Positions 52,552 through 60,551 of a DNA stretch of 64,000 bases are shown in pieces. Source of the stretch: VRUE01 sp963742535 (GTDB lineage Bacteria > Actinomycetota > Thermoleophilia > Solirubrobacterales > 70-9); contig CAVUMC010000001.1 in the NCBI GenBank assembly GCA_963742535.1, forward strand, positions 230,413 through 294,412, in the 5' to 3' direction. Positions within the stretch are counted from its first letter, which is position 1. Each line of letters begins with the position of its first letter. Both the position numbers and the translations under genes were made by a program. Below the pieces are notes generated by a model, which was given only the letters and a program-made list of their open reading frames with translations, had not been told where the DNA came from and did no database searches.

Positions 52552-53018
52552 CAGGAAGCCTCTCGGGGGGCACCGTCGTCCGATGCCTCTCGCGGAGCAC
52601 CTTCCTTCACGGCGCTCTCGAGCATGTCGATCGCGACCCGCGTCGGGCAGACCGTGTGCATGCCCTGGCGCTCATACCATTCGGCCCGCAGCGGGTCGAG
52701 GATGCGCGCGATCACCGTCGGCACCTCGTACCGGCGCTGGGCGATCTGGGCGATGATGATGTTCGTGTTGTCGCCGTCTGTGGAGGCGATAAAAGCGTCC
52801 GCCTTCTCGATTCCGGCCGCGACCAGCGCGTCGGTCTCAAGCCCGGCGCCGACGGTGAACTGACCGCCGAGATCCTCCCAGCCCTTGTCGAGCCCGACCT
52901 CAAGTCGCGCGTGCGACTCCGGGTCCTCGTCCAAGCAAGAGACTTCGTGGCCTTCGCTCAGCATCCCTCGGGCAACCGAGGAGCCGACACGGCCGCAGCC
53001 GACGATCAGGATGAACAT
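52551..53018 (-). CDS. TrkA/CeoB-like NAD-binding protein, RCK_N only
   Basis: A 155-residue protein with one RCK_N domain (FILIVGCGRVGSSVARGMLSEGHEV, AFIASTDGDNTNIIIAQIAQ, VIARILDPLRAEWYERQG), resembling mycobacterial CeoB but lacking the RCK_C domain present in the ~225-residue homologue. The C-terminus contains a small tandem repeat (EGAPREASDDGAPREAS). It lies between an APC permease gene (18-nt gap) and the CeoC-like gene (overlap). Confidence 0.88.
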   Translation of the reverse strand: MFILIVGCGRVGSSVARGMLSEGHEVSCLDEDPESHARLEVGLDKGWEDLGGQFTVGAGLETDALVAAGIEKADAFIASTDGDNTNIIIAQIAQRRYEVPTVIARILDPLRAEWYERQGMHTVCPTRVAIDMLESAVKEGAPREASDDGAPREAS

Positions 53019-53036
53019 GGCATCACGGCTCGGATA

Positions 53037-55097
53037 CTAGTCTCGGTCAACGGTCGCCGCGCGCTCAGCAACTGCCGGACGATCTGATCCCGCCCCTGCA
53101 CCGGGGGGCGCCTCAGGGGGTGCGGTGAGCAACACGCGGCAAGGCGCTTTCTTCAGCACGTACTCGGTCGCGGCGCCGATCTCGGCGGGCTTGGCGGCGC
53201 CGATGCCGCCGAGCTTGGCGCCACCCTTGATCTTGGTTGGGGGCTCACCGCCAATAACGATTGCCTCCGAGGCGTAACGGCGGGCCGCGTCGACGATGCC
53301 AGCACCAACCTTGCGGGCGCGCACGACCTCGGCGGTTACGTCGACGTCCGCGTACTCCTCACCCACGTCGCTGGCGCGCTTCAGGGCGCGCTGGGCCTCT
53401 TGTTCGACCTCGGGCGGCAGCTCGGCGTCAAGCGGCAGGGTCAACGGAACTTCAACCACGTAGACGACAGCCAGCCTCGATCCCTCGTCCTTGCCTCCAC
53501 CCTCCTCCTGCTCGGCGGCGGCGAGACGGCCGGCAGTGGAGACGATGTCGTCGTCGAACTTGGTGCCGAAGATCGGCACGAGGATGTTGCGGAAGGCGAC
53601 TTCGGGCACCTGCTTGGTCAGCGCCTTCTCAGTGACCGAGACGCGCTTGGTCAATGTCGTGCCCTCGAAGACCTTGCGGTAGATGACGTAGAAGAGCAGG
53701 CCGAAGGTCATCCAGCCGAGGCCGACCCAGCGTGCGGTGTCGTGATAGACGAGGACGCTGACGAAGGCGAGGGCGCTGACAATCGCCCCGAAGATCGCCG
53801 GGGCTGGTAGGCGGTGTCCGCGCCAGGGGAAGTCGAGCGGCACCCGGAAGGGGCGGCGGCGCTCGGGTTCCTTGATACGCAGCCGCACGATTGAGAGCTG
53901 GGCAATCGTGATCGCCAGCATCGCGCCGAAGGCATAGAGACCGGCGAGCAGCTTCACGTTCGTTGGGATGACGAGGCCGACCGCGATCAGCCCGCAAATC
54001 GTGATCGCCACGTGTGGGGTTGCGTGGCGCCTATTCAGCTTGCCCAGCCAGCTGGGGATTTGGCGGTTGATCGCGAGTGTGTAGGTGTGACGAGAGACGC
54101 CGAGCAGGGCCGTAGTGGCCGCCCAGAAGAGAACCGGCGTGGCAACGAGCATGACCATCCACCGCATCACGTCCGAAACCCAGATCGGGTGGTAAGCGGA
54201 GACGACACCGAGCACCGGCGCCTCGACGAATTCATGGCCGAGTGCGGTTTCGGGACCGTTGGGGCCGGCGACCACCGGCACCGCCATCAGCGCGATCGCC
54301 GCCATGCCGGCGTAGACGAGCGGCACCGCCAGGGCGCCGACCGAGACGATGCGCTTGAGGTCACGCGGGTTGACGTTGATGTCCGGAGCCAAGTCCGAGG
54401 CCGCCTCGATCCCGGCGTAAGCGAGCATCGCCACAACCGAGGCGTAAACGATGTCGTGGAAGTCGGGGCTGGTGAAGAGGTCGAGCTGGTCGGTGAGGCG
54501 GTCCGGGTGGAAGACCGCGAGCACGCCGACGACGACCACCGCCAGCTGCAGGGCGATGTCGGCAAGAGCGAGGATCGCCAGCGGCCGCTCCCGGCCGCGT
54601 CCGGTGACGTTGAAGATGTTGAGCACGCAGGCCGCCGCGATGACCGCAGCGGCGATGCCGATCTCCCAGCCCGCCTCGGCGAGATCGCCGGAGATTGGCT
54701 CGAGGTAATGCGGAACCGAGATCGCCGCCAGCGCGGCGACGATCAGGTAGTCGATCAAGATCGCCCAGCCGGCGATGAAAGCGATCAGCTCGTTGAAGGC
54801 GTGGCGGGCGAAGCTCGAGGACCCACCGCGCTCCCGCAGCATCGCCCCGCCCTCGACGTAGCTGAGCGTGGTGACGACGAAGAGCAGCCCGGCGGCGAGG
54901 AAAATCAGCGGCGTCAGGCCGAGACCGCGATCGGCGACGACGCCGAGTGCGAAGTAGATCGAGAAGCCAACCGCCGAGTAGACGGCGACGAAGAGCCCGG
55001 GCACGCCGGTGGCCCGCTGCAGCAGCGGCTCCAAGCGTGGTTTCGATTGCGGCTCCGGCTGTCCCTCGGACTGCGAGCCTGGCTCAGGCGTATTCAC
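53037..55097 (-). CDS. APC-superfamily permease with C-terminal Usp-like domain (1)
   Basis: A 686-residue transporter starting with GTG. About twelve membrane spans (residues ~30-470; GGSSSFARHAFNELIAFIAGWAILIDY is the APC signature) are followed by a universal-stress-protein-like domain (~500-660, ending APCRVLLT). This architecture and the adjacent TrkA genes match the Rv2690c/CeoB/CeoC locus and the KimA type of K+ transporter, so potassium is a likely substrate; amino acids cannot be excluded. Confidence 0.88.
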   Translation of the reverse strand: MNTPEPGSQSEGQPEPQSKPRLEPLLQRATGVPGLFVAVYSAVGFSIYFALGVVADRGLGLTPLIFLAAGLLFVVTTLSYVEGGAMLRERGGSSSFARHAFNELIAFIAGWAILIDYLIVAALAAISVPHYLEPISGDLAEAGWEIGIAAAVIAAACVLNIFNVTGRGRERPLAILALADIALQLAVVVVGVLAVFHPDRLTDQLDLFTSPDFHDIVYASVVAMLAYAGIEAASDLAPDINVNPRDLKRIVSVGALAVPLVYAGMAAIALMAVPVVAGPNGPETALGHEFVEAPVLGVVSAYHPIWVSDVMRWMVMLVATPVLFWAATTALLGVSRHTYTLAINRQIPSWLGKLNRRHATPHVAITICGLIAVGLVIPTNVKLLAGLYAFGAMLAITIAQLSIVRLRIKEPERRRPFRVPLDFPWRGHRLPAPAIFGAIVSALAFVSVLVYHDTARWVGLGWMTFGLLFYVIYRKVFEGTTLTKRVSVTEKALTKQVPEVAFRNILVPIFGTKFDDDIVSTAGRLAAAEQEEGGGKDEGSRLAVVYVVEVPLTLPLDAELPPEVEQEAQRALKRASDVGEEYADVDVTAEVVRARKVGAGIVDAARRYASEAIVIGGEPPTKIKGGAKLGGIGAAKPAEIGAATEYVLKKAPCRVLLTAPPEAPPGAGAGSDRPAVAERAATVDRD

Positions 55098-55282
55098 GTA
55101 CGAGACGCTATCCAGAGCCGTCCCGCGCCGACGGCAAGAAAGGCGACGCCAAGCAGCACGCCGACGGAGAGCGGGCCGCCCCCGTTGGCGAGGGTGCTGA
55201 TCAGCAGCGCCAAGCCAAGAACGAGGAAGACGAGTGAGAGGAGCCGGACTGAGCCTTGGTAGACCCGCTCGGGAGAAGCCAC
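55094..55282 (-). CDS. 62-residue two-span membrane protein
   Basis: A GTG at 55282 opens a 62-residue frame with two hydrophobic segments (VRLLSLVFLVLGLALLISTL and GVLLGVAFLAVGAGRLWIA). It starts 10 nt after the first permease stop and its own stop overlaps the start of the second permease (GTGA). The tight packing argues that it is translated; it may be an accessory subunit. Family not recognised. Confidence 0.65.
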   Translation of the reverse strand: MASPERVYQGSVRLLSLVFLVLGLALLISTLANGGGPLSVGVLLGVAFLAVGAGRLWIASRT

Positions 55283-55292
55283 AGCGGCGATT

Positions 55293-57191
55293 CTAGGCGA
55301 GCGTGGGCACGACCTCGGTGCCCCGCTGTGCGCCCTGCTCGGAGACGACGATGACGCGACACGGGCGCTCGCCGAGCACCGTTTGCAGGGTCTTGTCGTA
55401 GAGCGGACGGCCCCCGCGGTACCGCAAGCCGACAACTACCGCGGCAGCGTTGATCAGCTTGGCCTCATCGGCGATGTCGTATCCAGCCTGACCGGGTCGG
55501 ACTCGCTCAACGTGCCCGGTTACCCGCTGTCCCCCGATCAACTTGGCTTGCTCGATCTTGCTCTGGGCCGCCCCTTCCTGCTCGGGCAGCTCGGCTTGAA
55601 GGGGCAAGTGAGTAGGAACGGTGAGCAAGGAGTGAATATGGATTCCGCGTCGGCGCTTAGACGCGAGCTTGGCCGCCGTCGCAACCATCTCCTCGGAGAA
55701 CGGTTGGTCGTCCTCGAAGGCAACCAGGACGCTTCGATACTCGATCTCTTCGACCCCTAGGGGCTCAGGCACGAGCACCTTCACAGTCTCTGTGAGCGGC
55801 AGGCCCTGGTTGCGGCGGTAGAGCACGTAGACGAGGATGCCGAGCGCCATCCAGCCCACGCCCACCGCAAGGGTGCGGGGGTTCAACGCCATCACGACAA
55901 TCCACGCGGCGAAGGTGCCGAGGCCGCCGAGGATTGCCGAGAGCGGCAGCTCGGCGCCGAAAGCGCGAAAGTTGAGTGGCGGCTTCCATGGTCGCTCGAC
56001 TCCGGCCTGGCCACGGCGCAGCTGTATCACCGCGACGTGCGCGATTGTGAATGACAGCATCGCGCCGAACGAGTACATCGTGGCCAGGAAGTCGGTCTGG
56101 CCGGGGATGAGAGTGATCATCGCGATCGCAGCGAAGATCAGGATCGCGATGTAAGGCGTGCGGTACTTCGGGTGGACCTGTCGCAGGCTCTCGGGCAGCT
56201 GGCGATGCTGCCCCATCGAATATGTGAGGCGCGAGACCCCGATCAGGCCGGCGTTGGTCGCGATCAGGAGGATCACCGCCGCCAGCACGCCAACGTAATA
56301 GCGCAGGATTTCCGTGGGCCCCGAGGAGAGACCGAGGTTCTCAACGATGCCGAGGATCGGGTCGTCGGCGAACTTCGAGCCGAGCTCCGTCGTGTAGTGG
56401 CCGGCGGCGTCCTTGACCACTGGCATCGCGGAGAGCGCGACCACAGGGATCAACAGATAGAGGCCCAGAACCGCAATGACCACGAGTCCCACGCTGCGCG
56501 GGATCGTTCGCGCGGCGTCTTTGGCCTCCTCCGCCATGTTGGAGATCGTCTCGATGCCGGTGTAGGCGATCATCCCGACCGCGATCCCAAGCGCAAAGTC
56601 GCTCCAGGTCGGAGCGACACCAAGATGGACGTTGTCAACCAGGACCTGCGGGCTGAAGACGAGGACCAGTCCGATGCCGACCAGAACGACCTGAGTCGCG
56701 AGGTCAGCCACCGCGAGAATGAGGTTGAGTTTCGCCGACTCCTCGGTGCCACGGATGTTGATCAGGGCGAGCGCGACGATCAAGACCGCACCGCCGATGA
56801 TGTCCCCCGGACTATTGCCAAGCCAAGGCCAGAAAACCGCAAGGTAGTGGGGCACGAAGAAGGCCGAGATCGCGACCGTGATCGTGTAGTTGAGCATCTG
56901 CCCCCAAGCCGCAATAAAGCTGACCAGCTCGTTGAAGGCGTGCCGGGCGAAGCTCGAGGACCCTCCAGCCTCCGGAAACATCACCGTCGCCTCGGCATAA
57001 GTCGCCGCCGTTGCCGCAAAGATCAGGCCGGAGATAACGAAGGCAATCGGCGTCAGCCCCAGCGCAAACGCCGCCGTCACGCCAAGCGCGTAATAGATCG
57101 ACGAGCCGACGTTGCCGTAAGCGGCGGCAAACAGCGCGCCAACGCCGTGGACCCGGCTCAGCGATTCGTCACGCGGAATCCGCTGGGCCAT
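55293..57191 (-). CDS. APC-superfamily permease with C-terminal Usp-like domain (2)
   Basis: A 632-residue transporter with twelve predicted spans (SLVFAATY-type APC core: GGSSSFARHAFNELVSFIAAWGQMLNY; AYTGIETISNMAEEAKD) and a C-terminal Usp-like region (about residues 490-630: YRSVLVAFEDDQPFSEEMVATAAKLA, ending ERPCRVIVV). It is paralogous to the other permease in the operon. AGGGAG precedes the ATG. Upstream lies an AT-rich TATATT -10-like hexamer. Confidence 0.88.
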   Translation of the reverse strand: MAQRIPRDESLSRVHGVGALFAAAYGNVGSSIYYALGVTAAFALGLTPIAFVISGLIFAATAATYAEATVMFPEAGGSSSFARHAFNELVSFIAAWGQMLNYTITVAISAFFVPHYLAVFWPWLGNSPGDIIGGAVLIVALALINIRGTEESAKLNLILAVADLATQVVLVGIGLVLVFSPQVLVDNVHLGVAPTWSDFALGIAVGMIAYTGIETISNMAEEAKDAARTIPRSVGLVVIAVLGLYLLIPVVALSAMPVVKDAAGHYTTELGSKFADDPILGIVENLGLSSGPTEILRYYVGVLAAVILLIATNAGLIGVSRLTYSMGQHRQLPESLRQVHPKYRTPYIAILIFAAIAMITLIPGQTDFLATMYSFGAMLSFTIAHVAVIQLRRGQAGVERPWKPPLNFRAFGAELPLSAILGGLGTFAAWIVVMALNPRTLAVGVGWMALGILVYVLYRRNQGLPLTETVKVLVPEPLGVEEIEYRSVLVAFEDDQPFSEEMVATAAKLASKRRRGIHIHSLLTVPTHLPLQAELPEQEGAAQSKIEQAKLIGGQRVTGHVERVRPGQAGYDIADEAKLINAAAVVVGLRYRGGRPLYDKTLQTVLGERPCRVIVVSEQGAQRGTEVVPTLA

Positions 57192-57658
57192 CGCGTCTCC
57201 CTGGATCTCTCGTCTCGATCATCCGAGCCGAATATAGGGCCGTCGGCGCCCAGACGACTGGCGCTGGAAAAAGCGGTACTCGAATAAACGGGAAGGATCG
57301 TTTACCGGCCGTGTGATGCTGGGCTCAGGATGACGTAATTTCGTGCAACATGCTGCAAAGTCGTTATACGCTGCCAGAAGACGTCGCGGAGATATGCAAC
57401 GCTGCCTTTGATCAGGAAGAGTCGCGCCCCCCAGACCATCAAACGCGGACCAGCGGAGGCCTAGGGGGCGCTAGCTCCACCAGCCGCCCACTTCGCGCCC
57501 TGCGGACGGCTCATTTAGGTAAGCAGAGCGAAAGACGTTCGCACCCGCTTCTCCCGCAAATACCGGAAAAAGGATTTGGGACCCACCCGCGCCAGCCGAC
57601 GCGGGTGGGCTATCCGCCAATCGCCTCGTTGAGAATTGGCTGCTGCTCTAAGTCACTT
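57192..57658. other. Intergenic region (467 nt)
   Basis: Contains the probable promoter side of the permease operon (TATATT near 57230 on the minus strand) and a terminator for the secreted-protein gene to the right. A plus-strand frame from 57350 runs into the opposite gene and shows no protein-like pattern. No riboswitch signature was recognised. Confidence 0.5.
57582..57609 (-). terminator. Terminator of the 241-residue secreted-protein gene 1
   Basis: CCCACCCGCG/CGCGGGTGGG form a perfect 10-bp stem with an 8-nt loop; in the minus direction TCCCAAATCCTTTTTCC follows. Confidence 0.7.
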
Positions 57659-58384
57659 TTATCCGGGGGTACCGCTCGTTTTCACCCCACTGCTAGACCC
57701 AACGACCGCCGAGCCTTCGATTGCTGCCGGCTGGCCTAGTGCGAGAAGGCCATTTAAGGCCTCTTGTATTGTGTGAGTGGCAGCTTCGGTCGTGAAGCCG
57801 GTGTTACCACCGCTGTCTTTGAGCCAAAGGCCTTCGCCCGCGGATTTGGCTTTCACTTCGACTTTAGTGCCGATGGCGCATTCTTCGCCCATTTCGATGA
57901 CGGCAAGCGTGGTTCCTTCGTCAGGCACGACCTTGACGTAGTCTTCGGTTTTCCCGGACACCACATCTAAGGTGATTAATCCTTTGATTTTAAGGCTTTC
58001 AATCGTTCCTACTGGCTTACCCGTCGAATGAGCTTCACAGCCGCCGGCAGGTTTGCTGTTCAGTTCGACTTTGCAGCCTGTGGCTTTGGCGCGGCCTAAC
58101 GAGATGCCGCCTTCTTTAATCAGCTTGCCGCCTTCGGTGAAGGCAGCACTCGTGCATAAAACTTTGACCGATGTACCACCTCCGGTGATGAATCTAATCA
58201 AAATAGTTGCATTAATGATTAGTTTAATTTCGGTCGGTATTTCTTCGCTACCTGTAACTGATTTTCCTGCCACGTTCCAGTGCGCAGTTGCTTCCGCTTG
58301 AGCCCCGCTAGCGCCAACCACCATAACCGCAAGCATGGAGGCACAAAGTCCGAGAACCTTCAATCCAAGTCTCGATCGAAGCAT
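57659..58384 (-). CDS. Secreted protein, 241-residue tandem family, member 1
   Basis: Signal peptide (residues 1-30, ending GAQA) then a ~210-residue Gly/Thr/Lys-rich beta-predicted exported domain. Conserved blocks shared by all three members: AHWNVAGKSVTGSEE, LCT-AxxxEGGKLIKEGGISLGR, GCKVELN-KPAGxCEAHS, GLITLDVVSGKTEDYVKVVPDEGTT, GEECAIG and SAGEGLWLKDSGGNTGFTTEA. Cys pairs suggest disulfides. Family not recognised. GC content is lower than in the housekeeping genes. A conserved leader with an inverted repeat and GAAAGGA precedes the ATG. Confidence 0.8.
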   Translation of the reverse strand: MLRSRLGLKVLGLCASMLAVMVVGASGAQAEATAHWNVAGKSVTGSEEIPTEIKLIINATILIRFITGGGTSVKVLCTSAAFTEGGKLIKEGGISLGRAKATGCKVELNSKPAGGCEAHSTGKPVGTIESLKIKGLITLDVVSGKTEDYVKVVPDEGTTLAVIEMGEECAIGTKVEVKAKSAGEGLWLKDSGGNTGFTTEAATHTIQEALNGLLALGQPAAIEGSAVVGSSSGVKTSGTPG

Positions 58385-58412
58385 GATTGCTTCCTTTCAA
58401 TTGAGTCACGGT

Positions 58413-58432
58413 TGATCAGGATTTTCTGAGCA
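58413..58432. promoter_or_regulatory. Leader inverted repeat, family member 1
   Basis: TGATCAGG and CTGAGCA form an imperfect inverted repeat 28 nt upstream of the start codon; minus-strand TTGACA lies at 58462-58467. The same layout occurs before the other two members. Confidence 0.45.
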
Positions 58433-58500
58433 TTGTCCCAGGCTCTCACTTCCGGGCCCGATGTCAAGGTAAAAACTGGCGCAGTTTTCTATCGATTAAC

Positions 58501-58528
58501 AAAGCGCCGAACTCTCTCCCGGCGCTTT
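58501..58528 (-). terminator. Terminator of secreted-protein gene 2
   Basis: AAAGCGCCG/CGGCGCTTT stem of 9 bp with a 10-nt loop located 17 nt after the stop of the second tandem gene. Confidence 0.7.
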
Positions 58529-58544
58529 TCGAACCTCTTGCCTG

Positions 58545-59270
58545 TCATCCGGGCGTACCGCTCGCACTCATCCCACTGGTAGATCCGGTTATCAGTGAGC
58601 CTTCGATTTTTACCGGCTGGCCGAGCGCGATCAAGGTATGTAACGATTCTTCGGTTAAGTGGGTAGTGGCTTCTGTAGTAAAACCGGTGTTGCCTTTACA
58701 GTCTTTGATCCAAAGGCCCTCGCCTGCGGATTTGACTTTCACTTCGATTTTTTCGCCGATCGCGCATTCTTCGCCCAGTTCGCCGATGACAAATGTCGTG
58801 CCTTCGATAGGTACGACCTTTACGTAGTCTTCCGCTTTACCGGATACCACGTCTAAGGTGATTAAGCCTTTAGCTTTCAGGGTTTCAATTGTCCCCACCG
58901 GCTGGCCCGCTGAGTGGGGCGCGCAAGAGCTAGTTGGTTTATTGTTCAATTCCATTTTGCATCCAGTGAACCTGGTGCGACCCGAGGAGACCCCGCCTTC
59001 TTTGATCAGCTTGCCGCCTTCGGTAATTTTCGCGTCCGTACATAAGATTTTGCTTAAGGTTCCGCCCACAGTGGTGAACTCCAGCGTGGCGGTTTTGTTC
59101 TCCAGTTCCTTAATTTCGCTCTGAATTTCTTCGCTCCCTGTAACCGCTTTGCCTCCCACGTTCCAATGCGCGGTGGCTTCCGCTTGAGCGGCGCTGGCGA
59201 AAACGGCTATTAGGCCAAGCACGATGGTGCAGAGTCCAAGCACCTTCAATCTGAGCCTTGATCGAAGCAT
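58545..59270 (-). CDS. Secreted protein, 241-residue tandem family, member 2
   Basis: Same length and architecture as members 1 and 3: signal peptide ending SAAQA, then AHWNVGGKAVTGSEE. It differs in KTATLEFTTVGGTLSKILC and in having WIKDCKGNTGF, an extra cysteine where the others read DSGGN. High similarity to member 3 (KELENK-ATLEFTT, GRTRFTGCKMELNNKP) indicates a more recent duplication of 2 and 3. Function unknown. Confidence 0.8.
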   Translation of the reverse strand: MLRSRLRLKVLGLCTIVLGLIAVFASAAQAEATAHWNVGGKAVTGSEEIQSEIKELENKTATLEFTTVGGTLSKILCTDAKITEGGKLIKEGGVSSGRTRFTGCKMELNNKPTSSCAPHSAGQPVGTIETLKAKGLITLDVVSGKAEDYVKVVPIEGTTFVIGELGEECAIGEKIEVKVKSAGEGLWIKDCKGNTGFTTEATTHLTEESLHTLIALGQPVKIEGSLITGSTSGMSASGTPG

Positions 59271-59295
59271 GGTCGATCCTTTCGGTTGGTCATGG

Positions 59296-59317
59296 TTGCT
59301 CAGCGTTCTTTGAGCAA
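59296..59317. promoter_or_regulatory. Leader inverted repeat, family member 2
   Basis: TTGCTCA and TGAGCAA form a perfect 7-bp inverted repeat with an 8-nt spacer upstream of the start; minus-strand TTGACA is at 59344-59349. Confidence 0.5.
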
Positions 59318-59590
59318 TATGAGACTCCCACTCTCTAGCTTGATGTCAAGGCTTCCTGGCATGACAACACAAACGATGTTGAGTTCGTTTTTGAGGATGG
59401 CGGTGTTCTTGCCCGCTGCGGCGGGGACGCCGGCGACGGAGTTGATGATCGGGTTGAGCAGCAGTTCGGCGGGGAAGCCGGTTGCACCGGGTGCAGACCA
59501 GGCGTTGTCGACCAGGACTGCGTCTTTGGCCACCGCGATCCGGTTTTCCTCGAGGAATGCGAGATGGGAGCCCAAAGGCACGGTCTTCAC
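59300..59590 (-). pseudogene. C-terminal fragment of a ~300-residue secreted-protein gene
   Basis: Bases about 59373-59560 are nearly identical to the 3' part of the gene at 60552 (encoded FLEENRIAVAKDAVLVDNAW, then LLLNPIINSVAGVPAAAGKN and AILKNELNI). Homology stops at both ends, without signal peptide or the usual C-terminal ASAAAVRKNN. The 96-codon frame spanning it is a remnant rather than an intact gene. Confidence 0.75.
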
Positions 59591-59668
59591 GCAGAGATCC
59601 CTCAGTGACGGCGGGACCTCCTAGGCTCTCACAGCCTTTATGGCAGTTGGCGTTGCTTTTAGAGCGGC

Positions 59669-60394
59669 TCATCCGGGGGTACCGCTCGCAGTCGTCCCAC
59701 TAACAGACCCGGTTATCGCCGAGCCTTCGATTCTTGCCGGCTGGCCGAGCGCAATCAGGCCGTGTAAAGACTCTTCGGTTAAGTGAGTGGTGGCTTCTGT
59801 CGTAAATCCGGTGTTACCACCGCTGTCTTTGAGCCAAAGGCCCTCGCCCGCGGATTTGGCTTTCATTTCGACTTTAGCGCCGATCGCGCATTCTTCGCCC
59901 AATTCGAGGACGGCGAACGTAGTTCCTTCGTCGGGAACGACCTTGACGTAGTCTTCGGTTTTACCAGATACTACGTCTAAAATGATTAAACCTTTGGCTT
60001 TTAGGGTTTCAATTGTGCCAACTGGTTGGCCTCCTGAATGAAGTTCACAAGCGCCAGCGGGTTTATTGTTCAATTCCATTTTGCATCCCGTGAACTTGGT
60101 GCGGCCTAAGGAAATACCGCCTTCTTTGACCAGTTTGCCGCCTTCACTGAATTTAGCCGTCGTGCATAAGATTTTGACTAAGGTAAGCCCTGCGGTGGTG
60201 AACTCCAGTGTGGCGGATTTGTTCTCCAGTTCCTTGATTTCGCTCTGAAATTCTTCGCTCCCGGTAACTGATTTCCCTGCCACATTCCAATGCGCCCCCA
60301 CTTCCGCCTGAGCCCCTCCAGCGCCAAGCGCCATCACCCCCAGCACCAGAGCGCAAAGTCCAAACACCTTCAATCCAAGCCTTGATCGAAGCAT
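59669..60394 (-). CDS. Secreted protein, 241-residue tandem family, member 3
   Basis: Signal peptide ending GGAQA followed by the conserved exported domain (AHWNVAGKSVTGSEEFQSEI, GCKMELNNKPAGACELHS, SAGEGLWLKDSGGNTGFTTEATTHLTEESLHGLIALGQPARIEGSAITG). Nearly the same codons as members 1 and 2 over long stretches, so gene conversion is possible. GAAAGGAAG precedes the ATG. Function unknown; likely cell-surface or extracellular. Confidence 0.8.
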   Translation of the reverse strand: MLRSRLGLKVFGLCALVLGVMALGAGGAQAEVGAHWNVAGKSVTGSEEFQSEIKELENKSATLEFTTAGLTLVKILCTTAKFSEGGKLVKEGGISLGRTKFTGCKMELNNKPAGACELHSGGQPVGTIETLKAKGLIILDVVSGKTEDYVKVVPDEGTTFAVLELGEECAIGAKVEMKAKSAGEGLWLKDSGGNTGFTTEATTHLTEESLHGLIALGQPARIEGSAITGSVSGTTASGTPG

Positions 60395-60424
60395 GATCGC
60401 TTCCTTTCGGTCGAGTCACGGTTT

Positions 60425-60442
60425 GCTCAGGGTTTGCTGAGC
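60425..60442. promoter_or_regulatory. Leader inverted repeat, family member 3
   Basis: GCTCAG and CTGAGC form a perfect 6-bp inverted repeat with a 6-nt spacer; minus-strand TTGACA is at 60472-60477, 30 nt upstream of it. Confidence 0.5.
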
Positions 60443-60496
60443 GTTTTCCAGCTTCTCACCGCCGGGCTCGTTGTCAAGGCTTCCTGGCGTACCAAA

Positions 60497-60530
60497 GACA
60501 AGCGCCGGGGCTCTCGCCCCGGCGCTTGTC
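60497..60530 (-). terminator. Terminator of the 303-residue secreted-protein gene
   Basis: A perfect 15-bp stem (60497-60511 with 60516-60530) and a 4-nt loop, 21 nt after the stop codon; TTTGG follows in the minus direction. Confidence 0.75.
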
Positions 60531-60551
60531 CAACCGCTTGTCCTTTAGGGA

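Noticed and set aside
57192..57340. c-di-AMP (ydaO) riboswitch before the APC permease operon
   Set aside because: Expected from KimA-type genes elsewhere, but the conserved ydaO core was not found in the short upstream region.
57350..57739. Plus-strand gene in the intergenic region
   Set aside because: No ribosome site or domain pattern; its end overlaps the opposite secreted-protein gene and its terminator.
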